Source of the DNA: Neoceratodus forsteri
Taxonomy: Eukaryota > Chordata > Ceratodontiformes > Ceratodontidae
Reading direction: 5' to 3'
DNA length: 64,000 bases
NCBI GenBank assembly: GCA_016271365.2
Contig: CM057451.1
Location: 370,781,501-370,845,500 of the forward strand
Below, in pieces: positions 22,901 through 36,080 of this stretch. A program made the position numbers and the translations under genes. Positions within the stretch are counted from its first letter, which is position 1. Each line of letters begins with the position of its first letter. Under the pieces are notes generated by a model. It searched no databases and had not been told where the DNA came from. It worked only from the letters and a program-made list of their open reading frames with translations.

Positions 22901-23760
22901 CACACACGACAGAAGGTGAGAAATGGTGACCTGAAACACATTAGGGGCTAGACTTTGTGGTGGATGACCTGGAGCTGCTGATTGCCTCTTTCACCTCTAC
23001 CTCAGTTTCCACCTCTGGGTGCACTACATGGCTGAAAAGTACTACCTGTGATCGTATCCCCTTCCCATGCTGCCACAGACAGTACCCACCAGGACTTCTC
23101 TTTTTCTAATAGATTTTTTAAGGTAGTTTTGTTTTTATCAGTCTTATTCATACACATGAAAACTCTGATCTCCAAAGAGAGATGAATTTGCAAAGGGGAA
23201 GTCTGCAGCCATGTTCTGTAGATCCAGAGATAACCCGATGGTTCTTAACCAGGTATCATTTTGGTAGATGATGCATTCGCCAGAGTTCTGATTTTTAAGT
23301 CAAAAATGTTCACAACAATTTTCAATTGTTTTTGGCTGTATCAAGACCAGCTTTCGTATTCTGCAATATCTGTGACCTTTCATTTGAGGGCATATCTTCA
23401 CAAATGGGTAGCAGAGCTTTCTAGAGTGCTGCCTGGTAGTGTGGTGTTTAACTCAAACATGCTGGCTCCCTCAAAATGAGTGTGGCAGAAAAGTAAGACA
23501 ACATTTTTCAAAATGAGTAAATTTTTCTGAAATCTGTCAGGCGTTGCTGTAGAACTAGTTGGTTTTGCCTTTTCACATGCAGCAGCCTGTATTACACCAT
23601 CAGGGTTAGGCTGCTGATAATATTCTGAACCAATCCTGGTTACTATATAGCTTTTCTCTACTTTCTTAACAACTGCTGCTGTTGACGCAGGCAACAATAG
23701 AATTTTTTACTCATCTTTTTAAAAGTGTCATGGATGAGGATCCTGACTGTTGATGTCAGT
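19906..23760 (-). mobile_element. DIRS retrotransposon G, old, lacking its recombinase, split by a CR1
   Basis: Minus-strand pieces lie in DIRS order: gag 23697-23398 (IQAAACEKAK against the AVCDEANVP of element C), reverse transcriptase start 22834-22577 (WVLDIVKKYF and FSRYFL), YLDD-side sequence matching DIRS A at 22500-22250, RNase H (TDTSGWGGH and RADSSTIAYCI, 20664-20461) and the spacer before the recombinase (20409-19906, with VPEVDRFASWEQKQQPLFCC). No recombinase or terminal repeat remains. A CR1 occupies 20687-21848. Divergence is the highest of the DIRS copies here. The right limit is approximate. Confidence 0.8.
20687..21848 (+). mobile_element. 5'-truncated CR1 inserted in DIRS G
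   Basis: Plus-strand ORF2 relic: LGVGPKMIAWVKNWQETRTQ, GVPQDSILGPVLFNIFISDI, LFADETNICNRVD (the FADD block with the second Asp changed to Glu), LRFNAKKCKVMHLGNKNP, and a C-terminal FTERVVDAWNSLPEE-like block (21597-21645). It ends in ATTCTATGTTTCTATAGG-type repeats at 21820-21848. DIRS RNase H lies to the left and DIRS reverse transcriptase to the right, so it inserted into that element. Confidence 0.88.
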
Positions 23761-23828
23761 CCCAACATATGCTTAACAAACTGATGTCCTCTAGGTCAGA
23801 AAATGTTTCCAGAGTGGGAATATTAATA

Positions 23829-24300
23829 ATGGCTGGCATAAGGGCCGGCCCGGTGGTGCTGAGGGTTGAGGCGCTGGATGCCACACCTCACGCCATGCCG
23901 GCAAGCTGGGTTCGGGAATGAGTACAGGACGCCGAGGCGAGGAGAGAGGATTGAGCATCTGGAAGACAGTTCTCCTCTCCTGGGAGGGAGGGTGGTCCAT
24001 GCTTGGTGCATGACAGGCCTCTGGCGGAAGCCAGAGGCACGGCAAGCACAAGCATTCAGCAAGGGGTTGGGGAGTGGTGACGCCATGATGCCAGGGTGCG
24101 TGCCACTCCTCCAGTACAGGGGAACAATGCTCTCCAGGCTCCAGGAAGATGGAGCACTGGTGCAGACCCCTCATGGCCTCACACCTGTCTACTGTTCCAG
24201 CTCCCGATGCAACCTGGATTTGTCGGGGTGCAGCTGCCCCACCTCATCCCCACCGGGGGGAGGGACCGCAACTCCATGGGGTAAGTGAGAAGGTCTCAGG
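23829..24300 (+). mobile_element. tRNA-like SINE, copy 1
   Basis: It starts GGCCGGCCCGGTGGTGCTGA and has a B-box-like GGGTTCGGGAAT at about 23910, then a body with ACAGTTCTCCTCTCCTGGGA. The copy at 36081-36564 (minus) shares head, B box and body landmarks in the same order, and that copy has a perfect target duplication. The end of this copy is unclear because a poly-T and the Rex-like LINE follow. Polymerase III origin is inferred from the head only. Confidence 0.6.
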
Positions 24301-24429
24301 TAGGTGGTAGAGGCCGGAGGTAGTCTCCACAGGTGCTCCCGAAGGAGTGGAGTTTTTTTTTTGGGGGGGCAAAAAGAGATTTTAAAAAATAAATAAATAA
24401 TGGCTGTTCTGCCTTTAAGCAAGGCAGAA

Positions 24430-27400
24430 TACAAAGATGATGAATTACCCACGGTGGCTTCGGCCTCCCCACCCTCAACATACCCGTGACCCCCAACACC
24501 CCACTCCCTCTGCCCTCCAAGGCCTGACCTGGACCCAGCTCTCCCTACCATTCCCACCCTTCGCACTTTATCTATCCCATACACCCTGATTCTAAAGTCC
24601 TCAGCTGGGTATCGACCCAAGGGTCTCCATCGCCACCGGCCACTAACCAGAATAATTACACTTCTATTATTATTATCTGGTAATGTACACCCAAACCCAG
24701 GACCTACTGCATCCAGCCCTTCTAAACCCTGTACTGCAACTGGCCTCCGCTTTGCATCCTTAAACATTTGCAGTCTCCTAAAGAAATCTGCTGCCCTCCA
24801 GTGCTGGGTCGTTCAACATCAACCTGACATAACTGCACTGGTAGAACTTGGCTCTCAAATCCACCGACTCTGCTATCCTCTCCTGGATATACCATCTGGG
24901 AAGACTGAGTGAGCAAACGGTGGTGGTTGCGCACCACTGTATCACGGGACTTCCTTATAGGTCAGGACCCCAGCTCCTAAACTTGATTATGGGCCCAAGC
25001 CCCCACCTTAAAAATCATACCTGACTCCGCCTGAGGCCCTTTCTTCCTCACGGTGTCCTACGTACCCCCGAGGAATCATAACCAAGCGGTCCAGTCCCTC
25101 ATTGACTATCTCACATCTCTCCCTCACTAAGTGGAGCAAGTCATCCTAGGTGATCTCAATGTTAACTGGCTTGCCTCCACTGCCTCCCATATAAGGGACT
25201 CCTTTGCTGCCCTGCATATGTCCCAGTTAGTCACCCAGCCCACCAGATTCAACCACTCTACTGGCACCAGCACTCTCCTAGATGTTGTTATATCTAACCG
25301 CCCCTACAAAATCCAGGATGTCACTGTCCTCCCCAACTCTCTTAGTGATCACTCCCCAGTCCTCTGTCTCTGGTCATCCTCCACTCTGAAGCCAGTGTCC
25401 CAGGCCACTCTACACCGCCGTTTACACCCCAGCGGCCTCAGAAAATTAAAACAATGCCTAGCCCAGCTAGACTGGCCCCCTATCCAGCATGCCCCTGACA
25501 CTGACTCACCTCTTGACCACTTCACAAATGCCTCCTGTAAGGCTTGTGACCTTTTCGCCCCCCTCACCAGGATCCGCTCCAAAAAAATGCAATGCCCCAT
25601 GGATCACCCCATCCCTCCTCCAGAGACTCAAAAACAAAGATAATCTCTGGCACACTGCTGTAGAATCTGGTAAGGCATCTGACAGACAGACCTACAATGC
25701 AGAACGCAATAAGTGCACTTGGGCCATTATGCGGGCCAAGGCAGAGCATTACCAGACCACCCTCACTTCCACTTGGGGTTCAGCCCCGACCTTCTGGGAT
25801 AATATTAAAGAGTTAAATGGGAAGTCCCGCTCCCCCCAACCATCTCAGCTCTCCATCAATGGCACCCCCACCACAGATCCACTCCTCATAGCCGACTGCC
25901 TTAACACTGCCTTCTCTGACCTAAGCTCGGTCCTCCCCAGCAGCTTCTTTGACCTAATCCCACCTCTCTCCTCCGGTCCTGCATCGCCACCATTCTACCC
26001 ACCCCTATCCCCCAAGAAGCCAGGCGGCACCTGCTAAAAGCCTTAGGCAGCAATAGCCCCAGCAGTGACCCCCTCGACTTCAGGATCCTCCATATGGTCT
26101 TGGACGAAGTCCTAGTCCCCCTGACTGACCTTCTAAACCGGTCTCTATGCCTGGGTCAGTTCCCAAGTGCTTGGAAAACTGCTGAAATCACACCCATGCA
26201 TAACAGTGGGGACCGATCCACCCCCAAAAATTACTGGCCCATCTCCATCCTTCCCCCACTCTCTAAAGCCCTTGAAAAAGTGGTGTTGATCCAGCTCTCT
26301 GACTACCTAACCAAGTATGACATTATGTGCCCAGAGCAGCACGGCTTCCGCCCAGGACACAGTACAGCCACGGCTCTCCTGGAATTCTCCCAACACCTGC
26401 ATGCTGCTCTCGACTCTGGCAGTCTTGCAGGAGCAGTGTTCATTGACCTCTCCAAGGCCTTTGACACTGTCTGTCATCCCCTTCTACTCGACTCTCTCCA
26501 CCAACTTGGCTTCTCTGGTGGTCCCATTTCCTGGTTCTCTAGCTACCTCTCTGCTAGATCCCAGCGTGTCAAGATCAGCGGCTCCCTCTCCAGCACTCTT
26601 CCCGTTCACTCCGGGGTCCCTCAGGGCTCCATCTTGGGTCCAATACTTTTTAGTCTCTACCTCAACACCCTCCCCAGCTCATGTACCCGTAAAATGCTTC
26701 ACGCCTCACTCGATGCAGTCCTCATTGCCTCACATCCCAATCCCACCTCCCTCCAATTATGCCTCCAGCAAGCTTACAACCAAGCCGAAAGGTGGTTCGG
26801 AGACCGCAGATTGGTCATTAACCTATAGAAAATCAAATCAATGTTCGTCTCCCACCACCAAAATAAAGCTAAAAATACCCCCCTCTTGATTATCCCCAGC
26901 ACTCTGCACCCACTAGAACAAGTGACCACATACAGGTACCTAGGCATCAAATTTGATACTGCCTTCTCCTTCCACACCCACATTAATGCCCTGTCAGCCG
27001 CCATTAACTCTCAGATTGGCCTGCTATACCAGCACAGGGACTGCCTGCCTCAGGTTGCCCTCAGGCTGGCCATCACCTCCTCTGTCTTGTCCTTCGTGGA
27101 CTATGGCTTGCCCATCTACGCTGCAGCTGACAACACTGCCCTCTCCAAAATCCAACTCTCCATCAATAAGGCCTGTAGGCTCCTGACAGGTGTCCCCAGC
27201 CGTGCTCACACCTGCCTTCTCTATACTACCACCAATCTTCTCAACTTTGAGGAGCAACTGCTCTACCAGACCTGCCTTCTCACTAAGAAATCTCTGCTAG
27301 GACTCCCCGGGTCTCCACCTCCCTACAGCAGCCACCTTCGTCCGTCACCACCCATAGCCACTTTCAAGGTGCACAGAACCAAGACCTCTCTTGCCCAGAG

Positions 27401-27905
27401 ATCCTTCCAATACCAAGCCCCCACCTGGTTCAACTCCCTTCCTAGCTGTATTTTCGACTTGCCAAAAAATGGCTCCTTCAAAACAGCCCTTCGGAACCAT
27501 ATCTTTAATACCCGCTGTTATAGGTGCAACTAACCCCTGTTGTAATCTGCCCCCTGGCTCGACAACGTCCACTGGACAGCCTCTCCCTCCCCCAGACCTA
27601 CCCCTTCCCTACTAGGTCCAAACAGGGATGTAACCCTCTGTCTTCTCCGAGGACCTACTATATCCATAAGTGTAACTCACAATTTTGTAACAATATGTAA
27701 CCTAAGTAACATACAAACTACTACATTGTGTAACCTAAGTGTATCTATGTTAAATGTTCCTTTTACTGCACTTGTAATGTCATCCTCTGTTTTAATCTGC
27801 ACTGTAATGACTGTCTTGATGTCTGCCCCCCGCGATGAGGTGCCTTTGTAAATGAGTGTCTGACTCAAACGGTTGTAAACCCGATCTGTAATGAATAAAT
27901 GAATA
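24430..27905 (+). mobile_element. Rex/L2-like non-LTR retrotransposon, moderately decayed
   Basis: About 3.5 kb on the plus strand with endonuclease, reverse transcriptase and a tail of TGAATAAA units (27885-27905). The ORF2 architecture and motifs place it in the jockey superfamily and distinguish it from the CR1 copies; Rex1/Babar or an L2 branch are the candidates I cannot separate by eye. The 5' limit is a guess: poly-T and a G run near 24355-24370 precede it. Confidence 0.78.
24725..27533 (+). pseudogene. ORF2 of the Rex/L2-like LINE: endonuclease, RT, C-terminal domain
   Basis: Blocks in order: LRFASLNICSLLKKSAALQ (24750), ILGDLNVNWLA (about 25143), NSLSDHSPVLCL (25337-25372), then the reverse transcriptase with NYWPISILPPLSKALEKV, EQHGFRPGHSTATALLEF, AVFIDLSKAFDTV (about 26436) and SGVPQGSILGPILFSLYL. 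The YADD site reads HASLDAV, so one catalytic aspartate is gone. The C-terminal domain contains YRYLGIKFDTAFSFHTHI and APTWFNSLPS. A stop at 26827 and frame changes near 25130, 25500 and 26050 break it. Long intact stretches suggest it is younger than the L2 at 3781-10837. Confidence 0.88.
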
Positions 27906-28504
27906 AAAAATGAATAGTGCTGTAATGGACATTGGAGTGAACCTAGTTCTTCATTACTTGTGATTGCAGGAGTATTACATACTGTCTCCTCCTCCTCAGA
28001 ACAGCTTTCCTCCTCTGTGACACTAGTAGCAATTGAGGGAGGGATTTTAATGCCCATTCAGTCAAGGTTTGGAAGAACTGCACATTTATTTAAACTCCTC
28101 CAGAGGGGGCATCTAAGCATCACTAGCAGGCTGGATGCTTTTCTTATTTATTATGTTTGCTTGCACGCATGTGCAAGAAACATAGTGCCACCATACGAAT
28201 TTTCAAAGATGTGCCACTCAGCTTCCAATGCCCTACTCCTTCTTGCAGGTGCTGTCTCACCTTACCAATAAATGTCACTGCTGTCTACGACAGCAGTTCT
28301 GATGCAGTGGCGTACAGCTGAAAGCGAAAGACCGCTGCAATCAGCAGTGGTAACGTGTACGCAATCTGCATACTGCCGTTGGCAGGCAGTTTACATACTG
28401 CCGTCATCAGTATGCAAAGTGCCTACACTCAGCACTGCATCTGAACACAGCTGTCATAGACAGCTCTCTTGTTTTCTAGTTTCCCACCTCCCCAAACACT
28501 CAAG

Positions 28505-28745
28505 TAGCACGCTGGGAGCCCACCCCGCTGTACACCGTATGGCCGAGGGGGCGGGGGGGCCCCAATCCCCCATCGACTCTGCTGCCCCCCCAACAGACTT
28601 CCAGTTGCCACGCTGGGAGCCCACCCCAGCGTGGCAAGCATCTGTCTGGCCAACGGGGGTGCCCAATCCCCCGTCAGCTCCACTGGCCCCCCCCAAAAAA
28701 AAACTTCCAGCTGCCACACTAGGAGCCCACCCCAGCATGGTAAGA
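28505..28745. repeat. GC-rich minisatellite in the left foldback arm
   Basis: Units of about 105 bp start at about 28509, 28610 and 28713. Each has CACGCTGGGAGCCCACCCC, a C run and a CCAATCCCCC..TC segment. Some 2.3 copies are present. It is the inverted counterpart of 33008-33300. Confidence 0.85.
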
Positions 28746-28984
28746 GTCCCACGTCATCTTCTAAAAAGAAAAAAACACCTGAAAACAAAAAACAGTCCCT
28801 CATTGAAGGTCTTGCCTCCCTCCCCCAACCTGTGCCCACCCTCTGCGCACCCACCTCCCCACCCCCACCCCATACTTACCTCCGGAGCCCAGCACAATGA
28901 TCATCGGTGGACCGGGAACATGTCTGCACTCTTCAAAGCCGACTGCGAACTTGAAGAAATACCGGTAAGCTGTATAATGGCATA

Positions 28985-30130
28985 ACTGGGTTTTTCACAA
29001 CTTTAGTTCATATCTCGGCCATTTTTAAGAATTGTTTCAGCAAATTTTCAACATGGGGTTCTTGGGGCCCCACCTCATGAACTCAGTCACTGTCATTTTG
29101 TTATTCGGTCCCGAAAGGTGATTTCGCAGTCACTGCACGGAACCACCTTTCGGGACCGAGTAACGAAACAACAGTGTCACAGTTCATGAGGAAGGCCACC
29201 AAAAACCCTATGTTGAAAATTTGGTTAAAAAATTCCCAAAAATGACTGTTTTATGAGTATGCATTGCGCAGTTCCTACGCATGCTCGTAACTTTGAGAAT
29301 GTTTAATATTTTCACTCCAGATTTTCAACACTGCCATTTTACTGCACCTCCTTATGAACAGTACAGCTGTCAATTTTCATATCTTGCCCAAAATGCGTTT
29401 TTGCACATGTAGCGCACAGTGGCGCGTTCGGTGTGTGAAATCAATGTTCCGGACACATTAAGAAAATCACACTGACACTGTTCATGAGCAGAGGTGTTAA
29501 AATGGCTATGTTGAAAATTTGGTGACAAAAGTCCATAAAATGACTCAGTTACGAGTATGCACCACGCACCCTCGTCAGTTCAGGAATGTGTAATATTTGC
29601 AGTCCAGATTTTCAACACTGACATTTTTCCATACCTCCTTATGAACAGTATAGCTGTCATTTTTCACACCCTGGCCGAAATGTGTTTTTGCACTTCCGGC
29701 GCAGACTAGCGGTCACTGTGGGAAATTAGTGTTCGGACAGATTACAAAAATCACAGTGACACTATTCATCAGCGGAGGTCCCAAAATGCCTATGCTGAAA
29801 ATCTGCTGTAACCAAAAAAAAAATAAATAAATAAATCGCCAAACTAATTACATTACAGGTGTACAATACGCAGTTTTACGCACGCTTGTGACCAGTTTTT
29901 GTACATTTTCACTCCAGATTTTCAACAATGCCATTTTTTTTACACTTCCTCGTGAACAGTATACCTGTCACTTTTCACATCCTGTTTGAAATGTGTTTTC
30001 ACACCTGTGGCGCCAAATGGCAAAGTCACTGTGCAAAATCACCTTTCACCTAATGAACTGATAGTGTCACTGTTCATGTAGTGGGGTCACAAACAGCCCA
30101 TGTGGAAAACCTGGAGTAAAAATACCAAGA
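28985..30130. repeat. Array of palindromic units in the left foldback arm
   Basis: Three to four related units of roughly 300-370 bp. Each has a TTTTCAAC border, a TTATGAACAGT or CTCATGAACT flank and a central GTCACTGTG..AAATCA palindrome with an inverted second half. The clearest centre is at 29107-29165, where TCGGTCCCGAAAGGTG faces its complement CACCTTTCGGGACCGA. Units further right are more diverged. Confidence 0.78.
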
Positions 30131-30649
30131 AACGCCCAGGGCGTTCGGGTTTTCGATAACGCCCTACCCTGTAGGGACTGACAGGCATCAGGGGTGTGAC
30201 TTGGGATTGTCAACAGTAATGCTCATGCCATTCCACCCCACCCCCACCCTACAGCCAGTGACAGGCATCGAGGTGTGCCTTGGACCCTCTGCCCCCCCGA
30301 GTTCACCCCATTCTCCTACACTGTGCCCATTTCAGCGTATTTCCTTATGGAATGAGGTGAATGTAAAGCCCAAACACCCCAAGGCACAGCTTGACACTTG
30401 TCAGTGTCTGATGGGTAGGGTGAGGTGAAATGCCGTGACCATAATCGGCGACGACCCAAGGGCACACCCCAATGCCTGTTCAGCTCTGCAGAGTGAGGGT
30501 GGAGTTGGCATCAATTCAGTACTTCAATGCCATTTCTATACTGCATAGGTCTAACTCCTGCACTTCCACTGCTAATGCCAACAAGCAAACATTTGGCATT
30601 GACAAATGCTTGTCTTTCCTGTTTCTGGCCCCTAGTAGTTTTCTTTTTT

Positions 30650-31110
30650 GATGTTTTTAAGGCTCGCATGAGAAGATGATTCCTCTGCCTGCCATTTATT
30701 GGGAGTCCTTTTTATCTGAACATTCCTCAGCTGAGGATTTATCCTCTCTGGTGGGCTACCCTGCAGGCTCTGCTTTGGAATGGTCTTTAGGGGAAGCTGC
30801 TTCTTCACACATTATCAAAGAGATGTTCTCTACCTTTTCACTAGGGAAACATTCTTTGGAGCTAGACAGACAGGCTGAACCGGTTTAATACTGCATTTTT
30901 ACTTGCCTCTGTTTTTGTGCCTTAGAATAAAATACTCTGTACAGATTACACTTAAGCAAATCATGATCTGGTCCAAAACACTTATAACATCCCGCATGCC
31001 TATCTGCTTTAGGCACAGGGCCATGACTTGGGGGGGGCAAGAAATGCAGTTGCAGTAGGGCCCAGACTGTGAGGTGACTCACTGCCTCAGAGGTCAGCAT
31101 TAAGAAAACC
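30650..31110 (-). pseudogene. DIRS gag N-terminal relic inside the foldback element
   Basis: The minus strand encodes the end of the DIRS Cys/His module, with PKADRHAGCYKCFGPDHD and LKCNLYRVFYSKAQKQ. It matches the KADRH..C..CLG..H pattern of elements C and D. Only about 70 codons are readable. It shows that the foldback region either received or swallowed an old DIRS copy. Confidence 0.7.
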
Positions 31111-32139
31111 TTTTACTGTCACAGACAAACTTGTAACTTTCTTTGTGTACACTGCTTATCCATTTGTAACCGGCTGCCACAGCAGTGGGGTCTGTGCTGC
31201 AGATTCCAGTTCCAGTTTAAGGGGATGTGGTTACAGAACAAGGAAGCAAACAGGACCCATTACTGAAAACATATGACCTCGCTGCTAGTCTTCACAGGAG
31301 GAGCAGGGACAAATGGCACTGTTCGGTTCCTTGATCATGGTGCCAGCAAGGGGGGGGGGGGGACACAGACAAACTACGGATGCTCTACAGGACTGCTACA
31401 GAAGAACCAATGCTATAAACGTGTTAGATGCACTAACGGTTATTTTACACTTACTGGTGGGGAGGTAGGGCCCCGCAAAATATTTTGGAGGGAGCCACTT
31501 ACAATTGTTAGCAAGGCCCTGCCTAGGCAAACAGTGGCCACCTGTTTGGCATTTTTTTTTAAACCTGTGGGCCCACTTTTTTTTTTTTTTTTTAAGGCTT
31601 TCTTTCAATTTTGACTGAGATATGAAACCAGAAAAGAGGCACCATAGTAGAATCATTGACCAAAGTCATTCAGAGATGGTATTTTTATACCAACTACTGT
31701 TTTTGTGAGCCAACCAGTTTATTATTTAATTTGAGATCACAGTGGTTGTTAGGTGAAAATGTCCTGAAGTGCTGTGACAAAAAAAAAAAAAAGGTGAGCA
31801 GAAGCACCTTATCTTTTTTTGCTAGGCTGTAAATCTAAACCTTAACTCCATCAAAAGTCACTGTGAGCATGGTGTATTTGTGGTTTAGGCAATGGTTCCT
31901 GGAACCATTATGGAAACCTGCAGGATGGGGTCTTAACAAAATACCAGTTTGGAAAACAGAGCAACTGTAAATTAACTAAAATAACTAAATACTTTATAAA
32001 ACAACGACTCTTTAGGACTTATCCATTAAATGAGCTGTCTTCTTTAGTAGAAACCTGTATCTTTAGTAGAAACTAACAAGCATTTGTCAGTGCCGAATGT
32101 TGCTTGCTTGTATGTGCTGTTTAGGTATTTGGAAGTCAA
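31111..32139. other. Centre of the foldback element, no recognised feature
   Basis: It contains a poly-G tract (31350-31363), two T tracts near 31551 and 31579 and an A tract near 31781, but no transposase-like frame. If the element once encoded a transposase, it is not recognisable here. Confidence 0.55.
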
Positions 32140-32790
32140 TAGAGTGCAAATATTGAAAATTCGTGAACTTACGAGCGTGCGTAGGAACTGCTACACGCTA
32201 TCAAAAACAGTCATTTTTAGGAATTTTTTCACCAAATTTTCAACATAGCCATTTTAAGACCTCTGCTCATTAACAGTGTCACTGTGATTTTCTTAATGTG
32301 TCCCATACATGGATATCACACACCGACTGCGCCATTGTGCACCACATGGGCGGAAACACGTTTTGGGCAAGATGTGAAAAATGACAGCTGTACTGCTCAT
32401 AAGAAGGTGTGGTAAAATGGCAATGTTGGAAATCTGGAGTGAAAATATTGAAAATTCGCAAACTTATGAGCGTGCGTAGGAACTGCGCAACGCGCACTCG
32501 TAAAACAGTCATTTTTAGGAATGTTTTCACCAAATTTTCAACATAGGCTTTTTGAGAGCCCACCATATGAACTCTGGCAGTGTTGTTTCGTTAATCGGTC
32601 CCGGAAGGTGATTTCGCACAGTGACCGCGAAATCACCCTGCGGGCCCTATTAACACCATGACAGTGCAAGAACTCATGAGGAGGGGTCCCAAAAACCCCA
32701 TGTTGAAAATCTGGGCCCAAAATTCCCAAAAATGCCTGAGATATGCAACAAAGTTGAAAAAACCCTATTTATTCCATTATACAGCTTACC
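32140..32790. repeat. Array of palindromic units in the right foldback arm
   Basis: Two palindromic units, inverted with respect to 28985-29605. The best centre is 32598-32650, with GGTCCCGGAAGGTGATTTCG facing CGAAATCACC. Confidence 0.78.
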
Positions 32791-33007
32791 GGCATTTCCT
32801 CAGTTCGCGGTCGGCTTTGAAGAGTGCAGACGTGTTCGGTCCACCGATGATCGTCGCGCTGAGCTCCGGAGGTAAGTATGGGGTGAGGGGTGGTGTGGGG
32901 AGGCAGGGTGCGCAGTGGGTGGGTGCGGTGGGGGTAGGAGACCGCGAGGAACCGCTTTTTTATTTACAGGGTTTTTTTGTTTGTTTTTAATTAAGACGAT
33001 CAAGGAC

Positions 33008-33300
33008 GCTTGCCACGCTGGGGTGGGCTCCCAGTGTGGCAGCTGGAAAGACTATCTGGGGCTGGAGCTGACGGGGATTGGGCACCCCGTCAGGCTATAA
33101 CAAGATTTGCCACGCTGGGGTGGGCTCCCAGCGTGGCACCTGGAAAGCTTTGGGGGGCGTGCAGCCGTGGAGCCAAGGGGGATTGGGCACCCCCGTCGGC
33201 TATAACATTTTTTGCCAGCTGGGGTGGGCTCCCAGCGTGTCTGGGCCTTTGTGGGGGGCGTGGAGCCAGCGGGGATTGGGCACCCCGTCAGCCATACAGT
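33008..33300. repeat. GC-rich minisatellite in the right foldback arm, three units
   Basis: Units begin at about 33010, 33108 and 33216. Each opens with GCCACGCTGGGGTGGGCTCC followed by CAGCGTGGC, itself a hairpin, and ends with GGGGATTGGGCACCCC. One more copy than in the left arm. A (GT)n run at about 33343-33369 follows. Confidence 0.87.
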
Positions 33301-33578
33301 GAGTGCGTGGGGAGGGCGCATCAGCACGCAATATGCATGCTTGCGTGTGTGTGTGTGTGTGTGTGTGTTGGGGAGAGCTCTGCTCACTGAAGCGGAGCTC
33401 TCCCTTTCAACTGTATGCCACTGCATTTTCGACTGCTGCCATAGACAGCTGCAGCAGTCATTGGAGAACTGCGGCTGCACCTGCAAACTCACTGACTGAA
33501 TTGGAGGACGGGTGCCACACCTCCGAAAACTCGGATGATGGCACTATGTTTCTTGCACATGCGTGCAAGCAACATAAA

Positions 33579-35632
<2,054 letters not shown>

Positions 35633-35786
35633 AATTGGTAAGGGTGGTATACAAGGATGTATAACTACCAAGGGGGCTAATCAGGGTTATAAGGCCATGA
35701 ACCCGAAAGGTGAGTGACTTTATTGCCTTAATTAACCCCCAAGATGAGTATACTTCCGAGGGTTCCCCCCTTACCCACTGTTCATT
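35633..35786. repeat. Small hairpin, possible MITE
   Basis: The left arm GGTAAGGGTGGTATAC..CAAGGGGGCTAATC faces the right arm, which in complement reads GGTAAGGGGGGAAC..CTTGGGGGTTAATT, around a spacer near CATGAACCCGAAAGGTGAG. Arms are about 60 bp with gaps. Target duplication not clear. Confidence 0.65.
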
Positions 35787-36080
35787 GACTATAATACATT
35801 AGAATGGCTACTGTTATGGAGATTGCATTAGCAATCATGTGATGGCATATGAAGGTCTCGTGCAGCAATCAGAGAATAGTGTGTAGTGAGTGCAGGTAGG
35901 AGTTTGGGAAATTTCTGAGTTTGGGAGGGTTTTGTGTTACAGCCTTTTTTCCAGGTTCTTTTACAGCTTAATTGCTCTGGCTAGCTTCCTACTGCTGTGT
36001 TAATGGTGTTACTAGTGGTATCCCAAAGGGTTTAATGTAGTGCAGCTGTGTACTTTTTATTAGTGCAGGTATATACTTTT

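Larger units (their letters stand above)
28150..33578. mobile_element. Large foldback element with arms of about 1.4 kb
   Basis: The left arm (28153-29605) and right arm (32140-33576) are inverted copies with the same series of landmarks: outer end ATGTTTGCTTGCACGCATGT with GTGCAAGAAACATAGTGCCA, a GC-rich minisatellite, TTACCTCCGGAG, CCGGTAAGCTGTATAATGG, then palindromic units. The outer 30 bases themselves form a hairpin. The arms have diverged by substitutions and by different minisatellite copy number. The central region carries more palindromic units, a DIRS gag relic and unrecognised DNA. No transposase frame was found. Such long structured arms are typical of foldback-type DNA transposons; which superfamily is unknown. 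Confidence 0.8.

Noticed and set aside
24189..24767. 192-codon minus-strand open frame
   Set aside because: Antisense of the 5' region of the Rex-like LINE and of the SINE.
28272..28985. 237-codon plus-strand open frame
   Set aside because: It runs through the minisatellite of the foldback arm; composition is that of the repeat, with no domain.
28505..33300. CRISPR-like array
   Set aside because: The units are minisatellite copies with no unique spacers, in a eukaryotic genome.
28150..33578. Endogenous virus or Polinton/Maverick element because of long inverted ends
   Set aside because: No polymerase, integrase or capsid-like frame was seen, and the arms are full of palindromes and minisatellites.
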